NCBI GenBank assembly: GCA_050259035.1 | Contig: JBLMZW010000148.1 | Location: forward strand, 1-5,784 | DNA from: JBLMZW01 sp050259035 | GTDB taxonomy: Bacteria > Bacillota > Syntrophomonadia > Syntrophomonadales > DTU052 | DNA length: 5,784 bases | Reading direction: 5' to 3' | Shown here: one piece after another, positions 1 to 5,784 of the stretch | How positions within the stretch are numbered: position 1 is the stretch's first letter | Layout of the letters: the number at the start of each line of letters is the position of its first letter | Made by a program: the position numbers and the translations under genes | The notes under the pieces: model-generated | Told to the model about the DNA's origin: nothing | Seen by the model: the letters and a program-made list of their open reading frames with translations, nothing else | The model's database searches: none

Positions 1-1571
1 ATCCACGAAGAAAAGTTGACTTAAACTCTTATTTTTGGGTAGTGATTCAAGTAGTAATCATCACCGTGATTGGCTATTTTGGTAAAGATACATTGGGACT
101 GCCTAATATAGGTATGTTGTATTTGCTCCCGGTTCTGCTTGCTTCAGCTCGAATGGGAATGGGTCCGTCTGTTGCCGCTGCCATACTGGGGGTTTTAGTC
201 TATGACTTCTTCCTGGTTCCTCCTGTATTGTTTTTAACTGTAGCGGATATCCGTTACCTTATTACTTTTACTGTTTTTCTATTGGTAGCCATTACAACCG
301 GTACCATGGCGAACCGGCTAAGGTACAGAATTAGCGAGTCCAGGATCAGGGAAGCGAGAACCAGGGCTTTATATGACCTGGCGCGAGAAATAGCGGCTGT
401 TACAGATGTTGAACAATTGTCAACCAGGGTGGTTGAGCATATTGCACGAACATTAGATGCTGAGGCGGTCGTCTTCATTCCCGAAATAGATGGAGTTCTT
501 AAGGCAATGGCCTGCAGTAATCCCCAAAGCCTTATGTTATTGGATTCCAACGAGACAGCCGTAGCCACCTGGTCATATAAACAATCTCAACCCACGGGCA
601 ATGGCACGGATACTCTGCCCGGGGCTTATGGGGTATACCTTCCATTAAGAAGTGAAGAAGAAACTTTAGGAGTACTGGGCATTAGGCCGCGGGAACAATT
701 CCTGACACCCGAGCAGAGAAGTATTTTGGATGCGTTATGCGGACTGACCGCTCTGGCTATTGGGAGATTGCGCTTGGCCCACGAAGCTCAAGAGGTTAAA
801 AACCTGGAAGCCAGTGAAAAACTCAGAACGGCTCTGTTTAATTCGCTTTCCCATGATTTAAAAACTCCACTGGCATCGATTATTGGCTCAGTTGCCAGCC
901 TGTTGGATGAAGGAGATATATACAGTAACCAGGACCGAACGACTTTACTTGCTACCATTAAACAGGGCGCCCTGAGAATGAACCGGGTGGTGGGGAATTT
1001 ATTAGATATGGCGCGTTTGGAGAGTGGGCTTATGCGTCTCAACATCGACTGGTGTGATATTCAGGACATAATAGGGGTTGTGCTCCGACAGTCTGAGGAT
1101 TCCATGGAAGATCGAAAGATAATAGCGGATATTCCCCCCAGCCTTCCTCTGGTGCAGGCCGATCATGCCTTAATAGAGCAGGTATTGACCAACCTTCTGG
1201 ATAACGCGATCAAGTATTCTACACCTGATAGTCAGGTTCGCATTTCAGTCACAGTGAAAGACCAGGCTATTCAGGTTGCTATAGTTGATGAAGGAATTGG
1301 AATACCACCGGGAGATGAAGAAAGAGTATTTGATAAATTCTACCGTCTTAACTCCATGCAAAATGTAAGCGGAACCGGACTAGGGCTGTCAATATGCAAG
1401 AGTATTGTTGAGGCTCATGGAGGTAGTATATGGATTGAAAATAGAACAAATGGAGGATGTATTACAAGTTTCACTTTGCCGGTACCCAACCCGATTCCTT
1501 CTGGTATCATTAGTAATAAGGCAGGTGAGGCAGGTGCCGCAAAGAGGGGCCCGGATTCTGGTGATAGATGA
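1..1571 (+). CDS. kdpD: KdpD-type sensor histidine kinase, 3' part (5' end outside window)
   Basis: This is a membrane sensor kinase that autophosphorylates on His and passes the phosphate to KdpE; in characterised systems it senses K+ limitation or osmotic stress. Numbering here is from the GTG at 42. The DUF4118 membrane domain has helices near residues 1-13, 24-36, 43-58 and 71-88, with the KdpD-like YDFFLVPP turn at 54-61. A GAF-like domain spans about 107-243 and includes GTDTLP and YLPL, as in KdpD. The HisKA H-box SHDLKTPL carries His271. The ATPase domain shows the N-box LLDNAIKYS (Asn388), DEGIG (416-420), VFDKFYR (429-435) and GTGLGLS (from 444). The frame stays open from 42 back to base 3, encoding a basic stretch (PRRKVD) and the rest of the first helix, and the GTG at 42 has no convincing ribosome site. 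I therefore infer a gene cut by the window edge. Full KdpD is about 900 residues, with KdpD and USP domains N-terminal to what is seen here. The last 27 or so residues, after FTLPVP, look unconserved and overlap the regulator gene. Confidence 0.9.
   Translation, partial: PRRKVDLNSYFWVVIQVVIITVIGYFGKDTLGLPNIGMLYLLPVLLASARMGMGPSVAAAILGVLVYDFFLVPPVLFLTVADIRYLITFTVFLLVAITTGTMANRLRYRISESRIREARTRALYDLAREIAAVTDVEQLSTRVVEHIARTLDAEAVVFIPEIDGVLKAMACSNPQSLMLLDSNETAVATWSYKQSQPTGNGTDTLPGAYGVYLPLRSEEETLGVLGIRPREQFLTPEQRSILDALCGLTALAIGRLRLAHEAQEVKNLEASEKLRTALFNSLSHDLKTPLASIIGSVASLLDEGDIYSNQDRTTLLATIKQGALRMNRVVGNLLDMARLESGLMRLNIDWCDIQDIIGVVLRQSEDSMEDRKIIADIPPSLPLVQADHALIEQVLTNLLDNAIKYSTPDSQVRISVTVKDQAIQVAIVDEGIGIPPGDEERVFDKFYRLNSMQNVSGTGLGLSICKSIVEAHGGSIWIENRTNGGCITSFTLPVPNPIPSGIISNKAGEAGAAKRGPDSGDR
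1523..1530 (+). promoter_or_regulatory. Ribosome binding site of kdpE inside the kinase gene
   Basis: AGGTGAGG resembles a Shine-Dalgarno sequence and lies 3 bases before GTG 1534, which is tight. An upstream AAGG at 1518-1521 could instead serve GTG 1525, also at a 3-base distance. The site supports a start around 1525-1534 rather than the ATG at 1405, but does not settle which GTG is used. Confidence 0.45.
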
Positions 1572-2232
1572 TGAACCGGAGATCCGCCGTTTGCTGGAAG
1601 TCGGATTAACGGCCCATGGATTACAGTTCATAGGGGCTTCAACCGGAAGTGAGGGATTGAATCAGGCTGCTATTGGTCAGCCTGATTTAATAATTCTTGA
1701 TATGGGACTGCCAGATATTCAGGGACTAGAGGTGGTAAAGCGTCTTCGTGAATGGAGCGCCACCCCAGTTATTATTTTATCGGTCCGCGAACAGGAGGAT
1801 GACAAAATCGAAGCTTTAGACGCGGGGGCTGATGATTACTTAACCAAGCCTTTTAGCGTGCGGGAATTATTGGCCCGTATTCGGGTCGCTCTGCGGCACC
1901 AGGTCAGTGGCAAAAATGAACCGGTTATTGAGACCGGGGATTTATTTATCGATTTGGCGCATCGGCAGGTTAAGATAAAAGGTACCGAAGTTAAGCTGAC
2001 TCCGACCGAATATGATTTATTAAAGAGTCTGGCTGTCAACATTGGTAAGGTAATAACTCATCGTCAACTCTTAATCAGTGTTTGGGGAAAAGAATATCAA
2101 AACGAAAACCATTATCTTAGAATATATGTCGGACAATTGAGAAGAAAGCTGGAACCTGATCCTACCCGGCCAAGGTATATTATAACAGAACCAGGGGTAG
2201 GTTATCGTTTAGCCGTGCTGGAGTTGTCATAG
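1534..2232 (+). CDS. kdpE: KdpE-type OmpR-family response regulator
   Basis: This is a cytoplasmic DNA-binding regulator, phosphorylated by the kinase encoded just upstream. From the GTG at 1534 it has 232 residues, the usual KdpE size. The receiver domain shows the acidic pair D12-D13 (VIDDEPEIRR), the phospho-acceptor D56 (LIILDMGLPD), S83 (VIILSVRE) and K105 (LTKPF). The run DKIEALDAGADDYLTKPF is very KdpE-like. The C-terminal winged helix has LTPTEYDLL, VITHRQLL, VWG, HYLRIYVGQLRRKLE and the final GVGYRL, typical of KdpE. The frame is open back to an ATG at 1405, but that start would add 43 residues translated out of phase with the kinase domain and lacking receiver homology. I therefore prefer GTG 1534, with GTG 1525 the alternative (235 residues). 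Either start lies inside the kinase gene, overlapping it by 38-47 bases, which suggests translational coupling. Confidence 0.92.
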   Translation: MPQRGARILVIDDEPEIRRLLEVGLTAHGLQFIGASTGSEGLNQAAIGQPDLIILDMGLPDIQGLEVVKRLREWSATPVIILSVREQEDDKIEALDAGADDYLTKPFSVRELLARIRVALRHQVSGKNEPVIETGDLFIDLAHRQVKIKGTEVKLTPTEYDLLKSLAVNIGKVITHRQLLISVWGKEYQNENHYLRIYVGQLRRKLEPDPTRPRYIITEPGVGYRLAVLELS

Positions 2233-2255
2233 AAAGAACTAACCGGGAGGATGGT

Positions 2256-3113
2256 ATGGCTACGGTCTTAATTCAAATACTGATATCGATAATACTACTA
2301 TTTTGCCTGTTCCAGGTTATTGTATCTTTGTCTATGCGGCTGTTTGACCGGAAAGTAAAGCGGGAGATAAAAGCTCTCTTTCAATATCAGGGAGAAATAC
2401 CTTGGAGAGCAATTTCAAAAGATGATTTGAAGAAACAGCCTCCGTCGGTACAAAAATGGATGATCAGCGCCGGAGTGGTCGGCAAAGAACGAATTAACAC
2501 CGCCTGGATCAGCCAGGAAGGAACGATGAAGACCGAGGAAGGGAAGGCCTGGATGCCATTTATGGCGGAGTATTACTATACCTTGGATAAACCAGGGTTT
2601 GTCTGGTATACACGAGTTCAGGCTGCGCCTCTGGTCTTTCTTATAGGCCGTGATAAGCTTTTTAAAGGCCAGGGCAGCATGTTAATCAAGTTGTTTTCTT
2701 TGATAACCGTTGCCAATAGTAAGGGCCCGGAAATCAATCAGGGAGCGTTGCTTCGTTTCCTGGCTGAAATAATGTGGTTTCCAACCGCAGCTTTAAATGA
2801 ATATATATCCTGGGAACAATTAGACGATAATTCCGCGCAGGCCACTATTAAGGTTGGTGACGTAACCGCATCGGGGATTTTTACGTTTAACGAGGATGGG
2901 ATGCCAGTAGAGTTTAAGGCCCAACGATATATGAGCAAAAATAAGGGCTATTCCTTGGAAACATGGAAGGCGGCGGCTCGAGATTTCAACGTCTCAAATG
3001 GCATCATGACTCCAACCTATGTAGAAGTGACCTGGGAACTGCCTGAAGGGGACTATACGTGGTTCAAGGCCAATAATTTGTACGTGTTTTTTAATTTGGA
3101 TGCTAAATGGTGA
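2256..3113 (+). CDS. Membrane-anchored DUF6544/DUF6920-type protein
   Basis: The function is unknown. The 285-residue product starts with one hydrophobic helix (about 4-27) and is otherwise soluble in character. Basic residues directly after the helix (RLFDRKVKREIK) would favour a cytoplasmic soluble part under the positive-inside rule, though this is only a prediction. The body shows motifs I associate from memory with DUF6544: PPSVQKWMISAG (62-73), PGFVWY (113-118), a GxDKLFKGQGSM-like segment (131-142), LRFLAEIMWFP (166-176) followed by ISWEQ (184-188), GIFTFNEDG (207-215), and TPTYVEVTWEL (252-262). Alternating beta strands dominate, and no catalytic triad or metal site is obvious. A GGAGG at 2246-2250 sits 5 bases before the ATG at 2256. 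The competing ATG at 2251 is out of frame and abuts the GGAGG. The gene begins 23 bp after kdpE and probably shares its transcript, which ends at the hairpin just downstream. The family call is fairly confident; the role is not known. Confidence 0.82.
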   Translation: MATVLIQILISIILLFCLFQVIVSLSMRLFDRKVKREIKALFQYQGEIPWRAISKDDLKKQPPSVQKWMISAGVVGKERINTAWISQEGTMKTEEGKAWMPFMAEYYYTLDKPGFVWYTRVQAAPLVFLIGRDKLFKGQGSMLIKLFSLITVANSKGPEINQGALLRFLAEIMWFPTAALNEYISWEQLDDNSAQATIKVGDVTASGIFTFNEDGMPVEFKAQRYMSKNKGYSLETWKAAARDFNVSNGIMTPTYVEVTWELPEGDYTWFKANNLYVFFNLDAKW

Positions 3114-3129
3114 TCTTCAAGAAATACAT

Positions 3130-3155
3130 AGCGGGGTTACAGATGCAACCCCGCT
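3130..3155. terminator. Probable bidirectional terminator hairpin between convergent genes
   Basis: A 9-bp perfect stem (AGCGGGGTT paired with AACCCCGCT) encloses an 8-base loop. It lies 16 bases after the DUF6544 stop codon and 9 bases past the end of the minus-strand gene. Flanks are only modestly T-rich in either direction (TTAAACATT on +, TATGTATTTCTT on -), so it is not a textbook intrinsic terminator. Its position between two converging stop codons supports the call. Confidence 0.7.
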
Positions 3156-3164
3156 TAAACATTA

Positions 3165-3449
3165 CTAAACCACTTCGCGGTCCTCAAAGAACCTTTCGTC
3201 ACGTGCTACAATAACAATTTCTCTAATTGGAATATAGTATATTTCCCTTCCTGACAGTGTTACGAAGCTGCGGTTTACTTCAGTTAATATACCGCGTACA
3301 AATTGCTTGTCACCCTCGGTTAAGATCTTGACTCTAAAGTTCAACAGGCTTAAAAGCAGTCTAAAGAAGCTTCGCCTCTCAAAACCTTCGTCAAATCTGC
3401 CGAGTCTTTCAAAACCGAAATCCTCATCAAAACATCTTGATCTACCCAC
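3165..3449 (-). CDS. Small protein with Sm-like (DUF2642/YuzF-like) C-terminal half
   Basis: The 94-residue product starts at a GTG (3449-3447). GGGGAG (3456-3461 on the minus strand) lies 6 bases upstream, a good spacing, which supports both the start and the reality of the gene. Residues 1-30 are rich in Phe, Arg, Asp and Glu (FDEDFGFERLGRFDEGFERR) and look disordered. Residues about 31-80 form an alternating hydrophobic pattern: VKILTEG, then FVRGILTEVNRSFVTL, then IYYIPIREIVIV. This pattern of 'RG.L.eV...fv.l...yyIpi..I' is what I recall from DUF2642/YuzF and other small Sm-fold proteins of spore-forming Bacillota, several of which are spore-coat related. The resemblance is by pattern only. 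The gene converges with the DUF6544 gene and diverges from the glucan synthase gene. No signal peptide or membrane helix is seen. The function is unknown; a sporulation role is speculation. Confidence 0.75.
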   Translation of the reverse strand: MGRSRCFDEDFGFERLGRFDEGFERRSFFRLLLSLLNFRVKILTEGDKQFVRGILTEVNRSFVTLSGREIYYIPIREIVIVARDERFFEDREVV

Positions 3450-3455
3450 TTGACA

Positions 3456-3461
3456 CTCCCC
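3456..3461 (-). promoter_or_regulatory. Ribosome binding site of the small minus-strand gene
   Basis: On the minus strand the leader reads AAAAAAGGGGAGTGTCAA and then GTG. The GGGGAG core lies 6 bases from the GTG and fixes the start at 3449. Confidence 0.7.
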
Positions 3462-3524
3462 TTTTTTCCAATATTGAAGCCGGATTAACTCAATCCAACC
3501 TCTAATGTAAAATATTCGGGGTAG

Positions 3525-3552
3525 CTTCCATGTGTTACAGTTACTTCCATGT
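3525..3552. repeat. Pair of 9-bp direct repeats, possible operator
   Basis: CTTCCATGT occurs at 3525-3533 and again at 3544-3552, an offset of 19 bp (near two helical turns). Between them, GTTAC is repeated at 3534-3538 and 3540-3544. The placement in a divergent promoter region would fit a regulator binding site, but no regulator is identified and the repeat could be chance. Confidence 0.4.
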
Positions 3553-3654
3553 TCTGGGGACTATGCGATTATTCAACCTTTCTGACCCTTAAAATGTCCA
3601 CTTTGCCCTATCAGTCGGTTTAAATAGAACCAATCCGTATCCCCTGTCTAATAA

Positions 3655-3691
3655 TTGGGGGCCAAAATGGGAATATATAAACTGTTTGACA
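3655..3691 (+). promoter_or_regulatory. Candidate promoter elements before the glucan synthase gene
   Basis: TATAAA at 3676-3681 resembles a -10 box, but its best -35 (TTGGGG, 3655-3660) is weak and only 15 bases away. A perfect -35-like TTGACA at 3686-3691 has no good -10 at the expected distance. Either may contribute to transcription; neither is a confident promoter. Confidence 0.22.
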
Positions 3692-3725
3692 TTTTCTGAT
3701 TCTTCATTCTTTCGGATTATGAGTT

Positions 3726-3729
3726 GGAG
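3726..3729 (+). promoter_or_regulatory. Ribosome binding site of the glucan synthase gene
   Basis: GGAG lies 4 bases before ATG 3734. This is short spacing, but better than the upstream in-frame ATG at 3719, which has only a weak GGAT ahead of it. The choice changes the N-terminus by 5 residues (MSWRK). Confidence 0.55.
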
Positions 3730-3733
3730 AAAA

Positions 3734-5784
3734 ATGATATTAAATATTGAGCAGCTCCGGGAAAAGGCCCATGAACTGGCATTAATTCATGATCCTTTTT
3801 TTAATCGCAGGCCTTCCTGGCGGCTGTGGAGAGAATTTAAAAAAGACGTCAGTAATATCAGGGAATTTTTAGATTTCTTGCAGGAGGGCCATGCCAGCTG
3901 TTCTCAGCCAGCGGAGGAATGGTTATTAGATAACGCCGAATTCCTCGAAGAGCAAATCCTGGTTGTACGGCAGCTGCTTTCTGGCGTCTTTTTGCGGGAT
4001 TTGCCGAATCTGCGCAGGACCGGAAATAAACGAATATTATCCATTTGTATTGACTATCTTCAGCATGTGGATGGGTATTTGGACGAGGACTCCTTAATTA
4101 CGTATATGAAATCCTACCAACAGGTATCTGTTTTAGGAATTGCCGAAGTATGGGCCATCCCTCTTATCCTTCGTATAGCACTTATTAAACTCCTGGCTGA
4201 AGTGACAAAAGAGGTCCGCCAGCGTCGGGAAACCTGCATTTTGGCTGAACGCTTGTTGACGCGGATCGACCCCTCGGAATGGAACCAGGAAAGTCTTAAA
4301 GCTGCCCTAAGCAGAGAGGGGCAGGAGATGCCATTATCCGGTTCGCTGATTGTACATCTGGTCAGGCATTTGCGGGAATGGGCGGATGATTCGGCCAGTG
4401 TTAGGGAATTGCTGATGTGTGAATTGGATAACAGCACCGAGAGCCTTGACCGAATGATTTCTTATGAGTATCAGCTCCAGGCCGCTTACCAGGTCACAAC
4501 TGGCAATCTGATTGAGAGTTTACGCAGCGTTTCCCGCTGGGACTGGAATGAACGATTCGAACAAATCTGCATGGTTGAACACACCCTGCGGGAAGAGAAA
4601 GCCGGGGTCTATCCCTTGCTTGATTTCTCCAGCCGGGATGTACTGCGGCAACAGGTGGAAAGACTGGCTAATCGTCTGCGGGTGCCGGAAAATCTAATAG
4701 CCGAGCAGGCTGTTAGGCTCTCCAGCAGCGAGTATGAACGGGTTTCCTCGGCTCCAGAAGGGGAGAAGAGGGTCGCTAGCGATGCAGATGAATTACCACG
4801 GAAAGCATTTGCCGCTTACTACTTACTCGAACCATCAGGAATGGGTGAACTGCAAAAAGCCTTAAAAATATGCGGCAATTCTGGTTCACTGCCAGAAATA
4901 TCAGTTTTACAGAGGGCTCCAAGGTCTTATTTGATTACTCTTTTAGGATTATTAGCCTTAGTCCTTATAGGCTTTGCTGGGTGGATAGGACGGGGTACGG
5001 TCAATACGACGGCCGGTTGGACTATTTTAGCGTTGGCTCTGCTGCTGCCGGCCAGTGAATGGGCAGTGGCAATAGCTCACTGGTTAATAGGATTCATACG
5101 ACGACCGCGCCCACTGCTTAAATATGATTTTTCCAGTGGGGTTCCGCCGGAAGCCACCACCATGGTTGTGATTCCGGTTATCTGGTCCAAGGTGAAAGAG
5201 GTGCAGGAATTAACAGCCCGGCTGGAACTGCATTTCCTGGCTAACCGTGATCCGAATATTCATTTTGCTCTACTGGCCGATTTCAAAGATGCTCCCCAAG
5301 AAACCATAGAAGAGGACGAAACAGTTCTAGCTGCTGCCCGGGCTGGTGTTGAGGCTTTAAATGAAACCTATTCCGGCTCCAGTACAAGTACATTTCATCT
5401 GTTTCATCGTTCTAGGTCCTGGAATGAGTCTGAAAAGGCCTGGATGGGGTGGGAACGAAAACGGGGCGCGCTGGTCGAACTGGTAGAAATACTTAAAGGC
5501 CGGCCGGACATTAACTACCATATTGTTGGGGACCAGAGTGTCCTGCCCGGCATTCGCTACGTTATTACCCTGGATGCGGACACCCAGCTTCCTATCGGCA
5601 ATGCCCGACGTTTAATCGGGACGCTGCATTTGCCTTATAACCGGCCCCGGCTTAACCGCAGCCGGACCCGGGTGGTGGAGGGATATGGCGTTCTGCAACC
5701 CTGTATCAATATAAGCCACATGTCCGCCCTGCGTTCACGGTTTGCCTTTTTATGGTCGGCTGATCCGGGGATTGATCCGTATAC
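3734..5784 (+). CDS. ndvB: Cyclic beta-1,2-glucan synthase (NdvB/ChvB type), N-terminal 683 residues
   Basis: This is an inner-membrane synthase that, in the characterised family, uses UDP-glucose to build and cyclise beta-1,2-glucan on itself. The frame is open from ATG 3734 to the right edge; relatives have roughly 2,700-2,900 residues, so about three quarters is missing. Residues 1-398 form a hydrophilic helical domain with family-like PAEEWLLDN (59-67) and AEVWAIPLILR (137-147). Two membrane helices follow at about 399-419 and 429-455, then a short basic/Pro linker (RRPRP, 456-460). The glycosyltransferase family 84 domain begins near 463: TMVVIPV (476-482), LELHFLANRDPN (497-508), FALLADFKDA (511-520), WERKRG (573-578), VITLDADTQLP (610-620) with the DAD motif D614/D616, and VVEGYGVLQP (647-656). 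The edge falls in the conserved DPGIDPY. The usual C-terminal glycan-binding and GH94 phosphorylase-like parts lie outside the window, so a relative with a different C-terminus cannot be excluded. No frameshift or stop is seen in the visible part. The gene is divergent from the small minus-strand gene. Confidence 0.9.
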   Translation, partial: MILNIEQLREKAHELALIHDPFFNRRPSWRLWREFKKDVSNIREFLDFLQEGHASCSQPAEEWLLDNAEFLEEQILVVRQLLSGVFLRDLPNLRRTGNKRILSICIDYLQHVDGYLDEDSLITYMKSYQQVSVLGIAEVWAIPLILRIALIKLLAEVTKEVRQRRETCILAERLLTRIDPSEWNQESLKAALSREGQEMPLSGSLIVHLVRHLREWADDSASVRELLMCELDNSTESLDRMISYEYQLQAAYQVTTGNLIESLRSVSRWDWNERFEQICMVEHTLREEKAGVYPLLDFSSRDVLRQQVERLANRLRVPENLIAEQAVRLSSSEYERVSSAPEGEKRVASDADELPRKAFAAYYLLEPSGMGELQKALKICGNSGSLPEISVLQRAPRSYLITLLGLLALVLIGFAGWIGRGTVNTTAGWTILALALLLPASEWAVAIAHWLIGFIRRPRPLLKYDFSSGVPPEATTMVVIPVIWSKVKEVQELTARLELHFLANRDPNIHFALLADFKDAPQETIEEDETVLAAARAGVEALNETYSGSSTSTFHLFHRSRSWNESEKAWMGWERKRGALVELVEILKGRPDINYHIVGDQSVLPGIRYVITLDADTQLPIGNARRLIGTLHLPYNRPRLNRSRTRVVEGYGVLQPCINISHMSALRSRFAFLWSADPGIDPY

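Larger units (their letters stand above)
3450..3733. other. Divergent intergenic region
   Basis: These 284 bases separate the minus-strand small gene from the plus-strand glucan synthase gene and should hold promoters for both. I see no convincing gene: the longest small frame noted (ATG at 3549 to TAA at 3623, 24 codons) has no good ribosome site. Visible elements are the 9-bp direct repeats at 3525-3552, a short GGATT-AACTC-AATCC inverted repeat at 3482-3496 in the leader of the small gene, a TTGGgggCCAA inverted repeat at 3655-3665, and weak promoter-like hexamers. A minus-strand TTGGAT-17-AATATT pair near 3473-3500 could be the promoter of the small gene, but it matches consensus poorly. 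Confidence 0.6.

Noticed and set aside
254..568. Minus-strand open frame of 104 codons
   Set aside because: It lies wholly inside the kinase GAF/membrane coding region and has no recognisable domain; it is an antisense shadow.
1405..1533. N-terminal extension of the response regulator from ATG 1405
   Set aside because: The extra 43 residues lie over the conserved kinase G2 region in another frame and resemble no receiver domain; KdpE homology begins at about 1549.
3549..3623. 24-codon plus-strand frame in the intergenic region
   Set aside because: It has no ribosome site ahead of the ATG and no homology I recognise, and its length is expected by chance.
3655..3665. TTGGgggCCAA inverted repeat as a terminator or operator
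   Set aside because: The 4-bp arms are too short and there is no T-tract; it is likely chance.
4114..4437. Minus-strand open frame of 107 codons
   Set aside because: It is antisense to the conserved N-terminal domain of the glucan synthase, with low-complexity Ser/Arg composition typical of shadow frames.
4870..5058. Plus-strand 62-codon frame over the membrane helices
   Set aside because: It is out of frame with the continuous glucan synthase reading frame, which encodes good transmembrane helices here.

Overview
The window looks like a chromosomal segment of a Gram-positive, probably spore-forming, Clostridia-type bacterium (a Peptococcaceae-like lineage would fit). This rests on moderate base composition, strong GGAGG-type ribosome binding sites, several GTG starts, and a small protein resembling the DUF2642/YuzF group of Bacillota. 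The assignment is an inference, because the window contains no rRNA or other marker gene.

Left part (1-3113, + strand): a tight three-gene cluster. It opens with the 3' part of a KdpD-type sensor histidine kinase, whose reading frame runs off the left edge. A KdpE-type OmpR-family response regulator follows, starting inside the end of the kinase gene. A membrane-anchored protein of the DUF6544/DUF6920 type comes 23 bp later. KdpD and KdpE are a phosphorelay pair that in characterised bacteria controls the K+ pump KdpFABC under potassium limitation or osmotic stress. No kdpFABC gene is present in the window, so any pump genes would have to lie upstream or elsewhere. The DUF6544 gene is the likely co-transcribed partner here.

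Middle (3114-3733): a GC-rich hairpin sits between convergent genes and probably ends transcription from both sides. Next is a small minus-strand gene for a 94-residue protein with a charged, Phe/Arg-rich head and a small beta-rich, Sm-like tail. A noncoding gap of about 284 bp then separates this gene from the divergently transcribed large gene on its right. The gap holds a pair of 9-bp direct repeats and weak promoter-like elements.

Right part (3734-5784, + strand): the first 683 codons of a very large gene that runs off the right edge. The protein matches the N-terminal part of cyclic beta-1,2-glucan synthases (NdvB/ChvB/Cgs type): an N-terminal helical domain, two transmembrane helices, then the family 84 glycosyltransferase domain with its DAD motif. 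Cyclic glucans are osmoregulated periplasmic polymers in alphaproteobacteria. A K+/osmotic-stress two-component system beside such an enzyme is therefore thematically suggestive, but the two units are separated by a terminator and a minus-strand gene, so no direct link is shown.

Apart from the possible osmoadaptation theme, the window looks like ordinary chromosome. I found no CRISPR array, tRNA, rRNA, intact mobile element or clearly new system.
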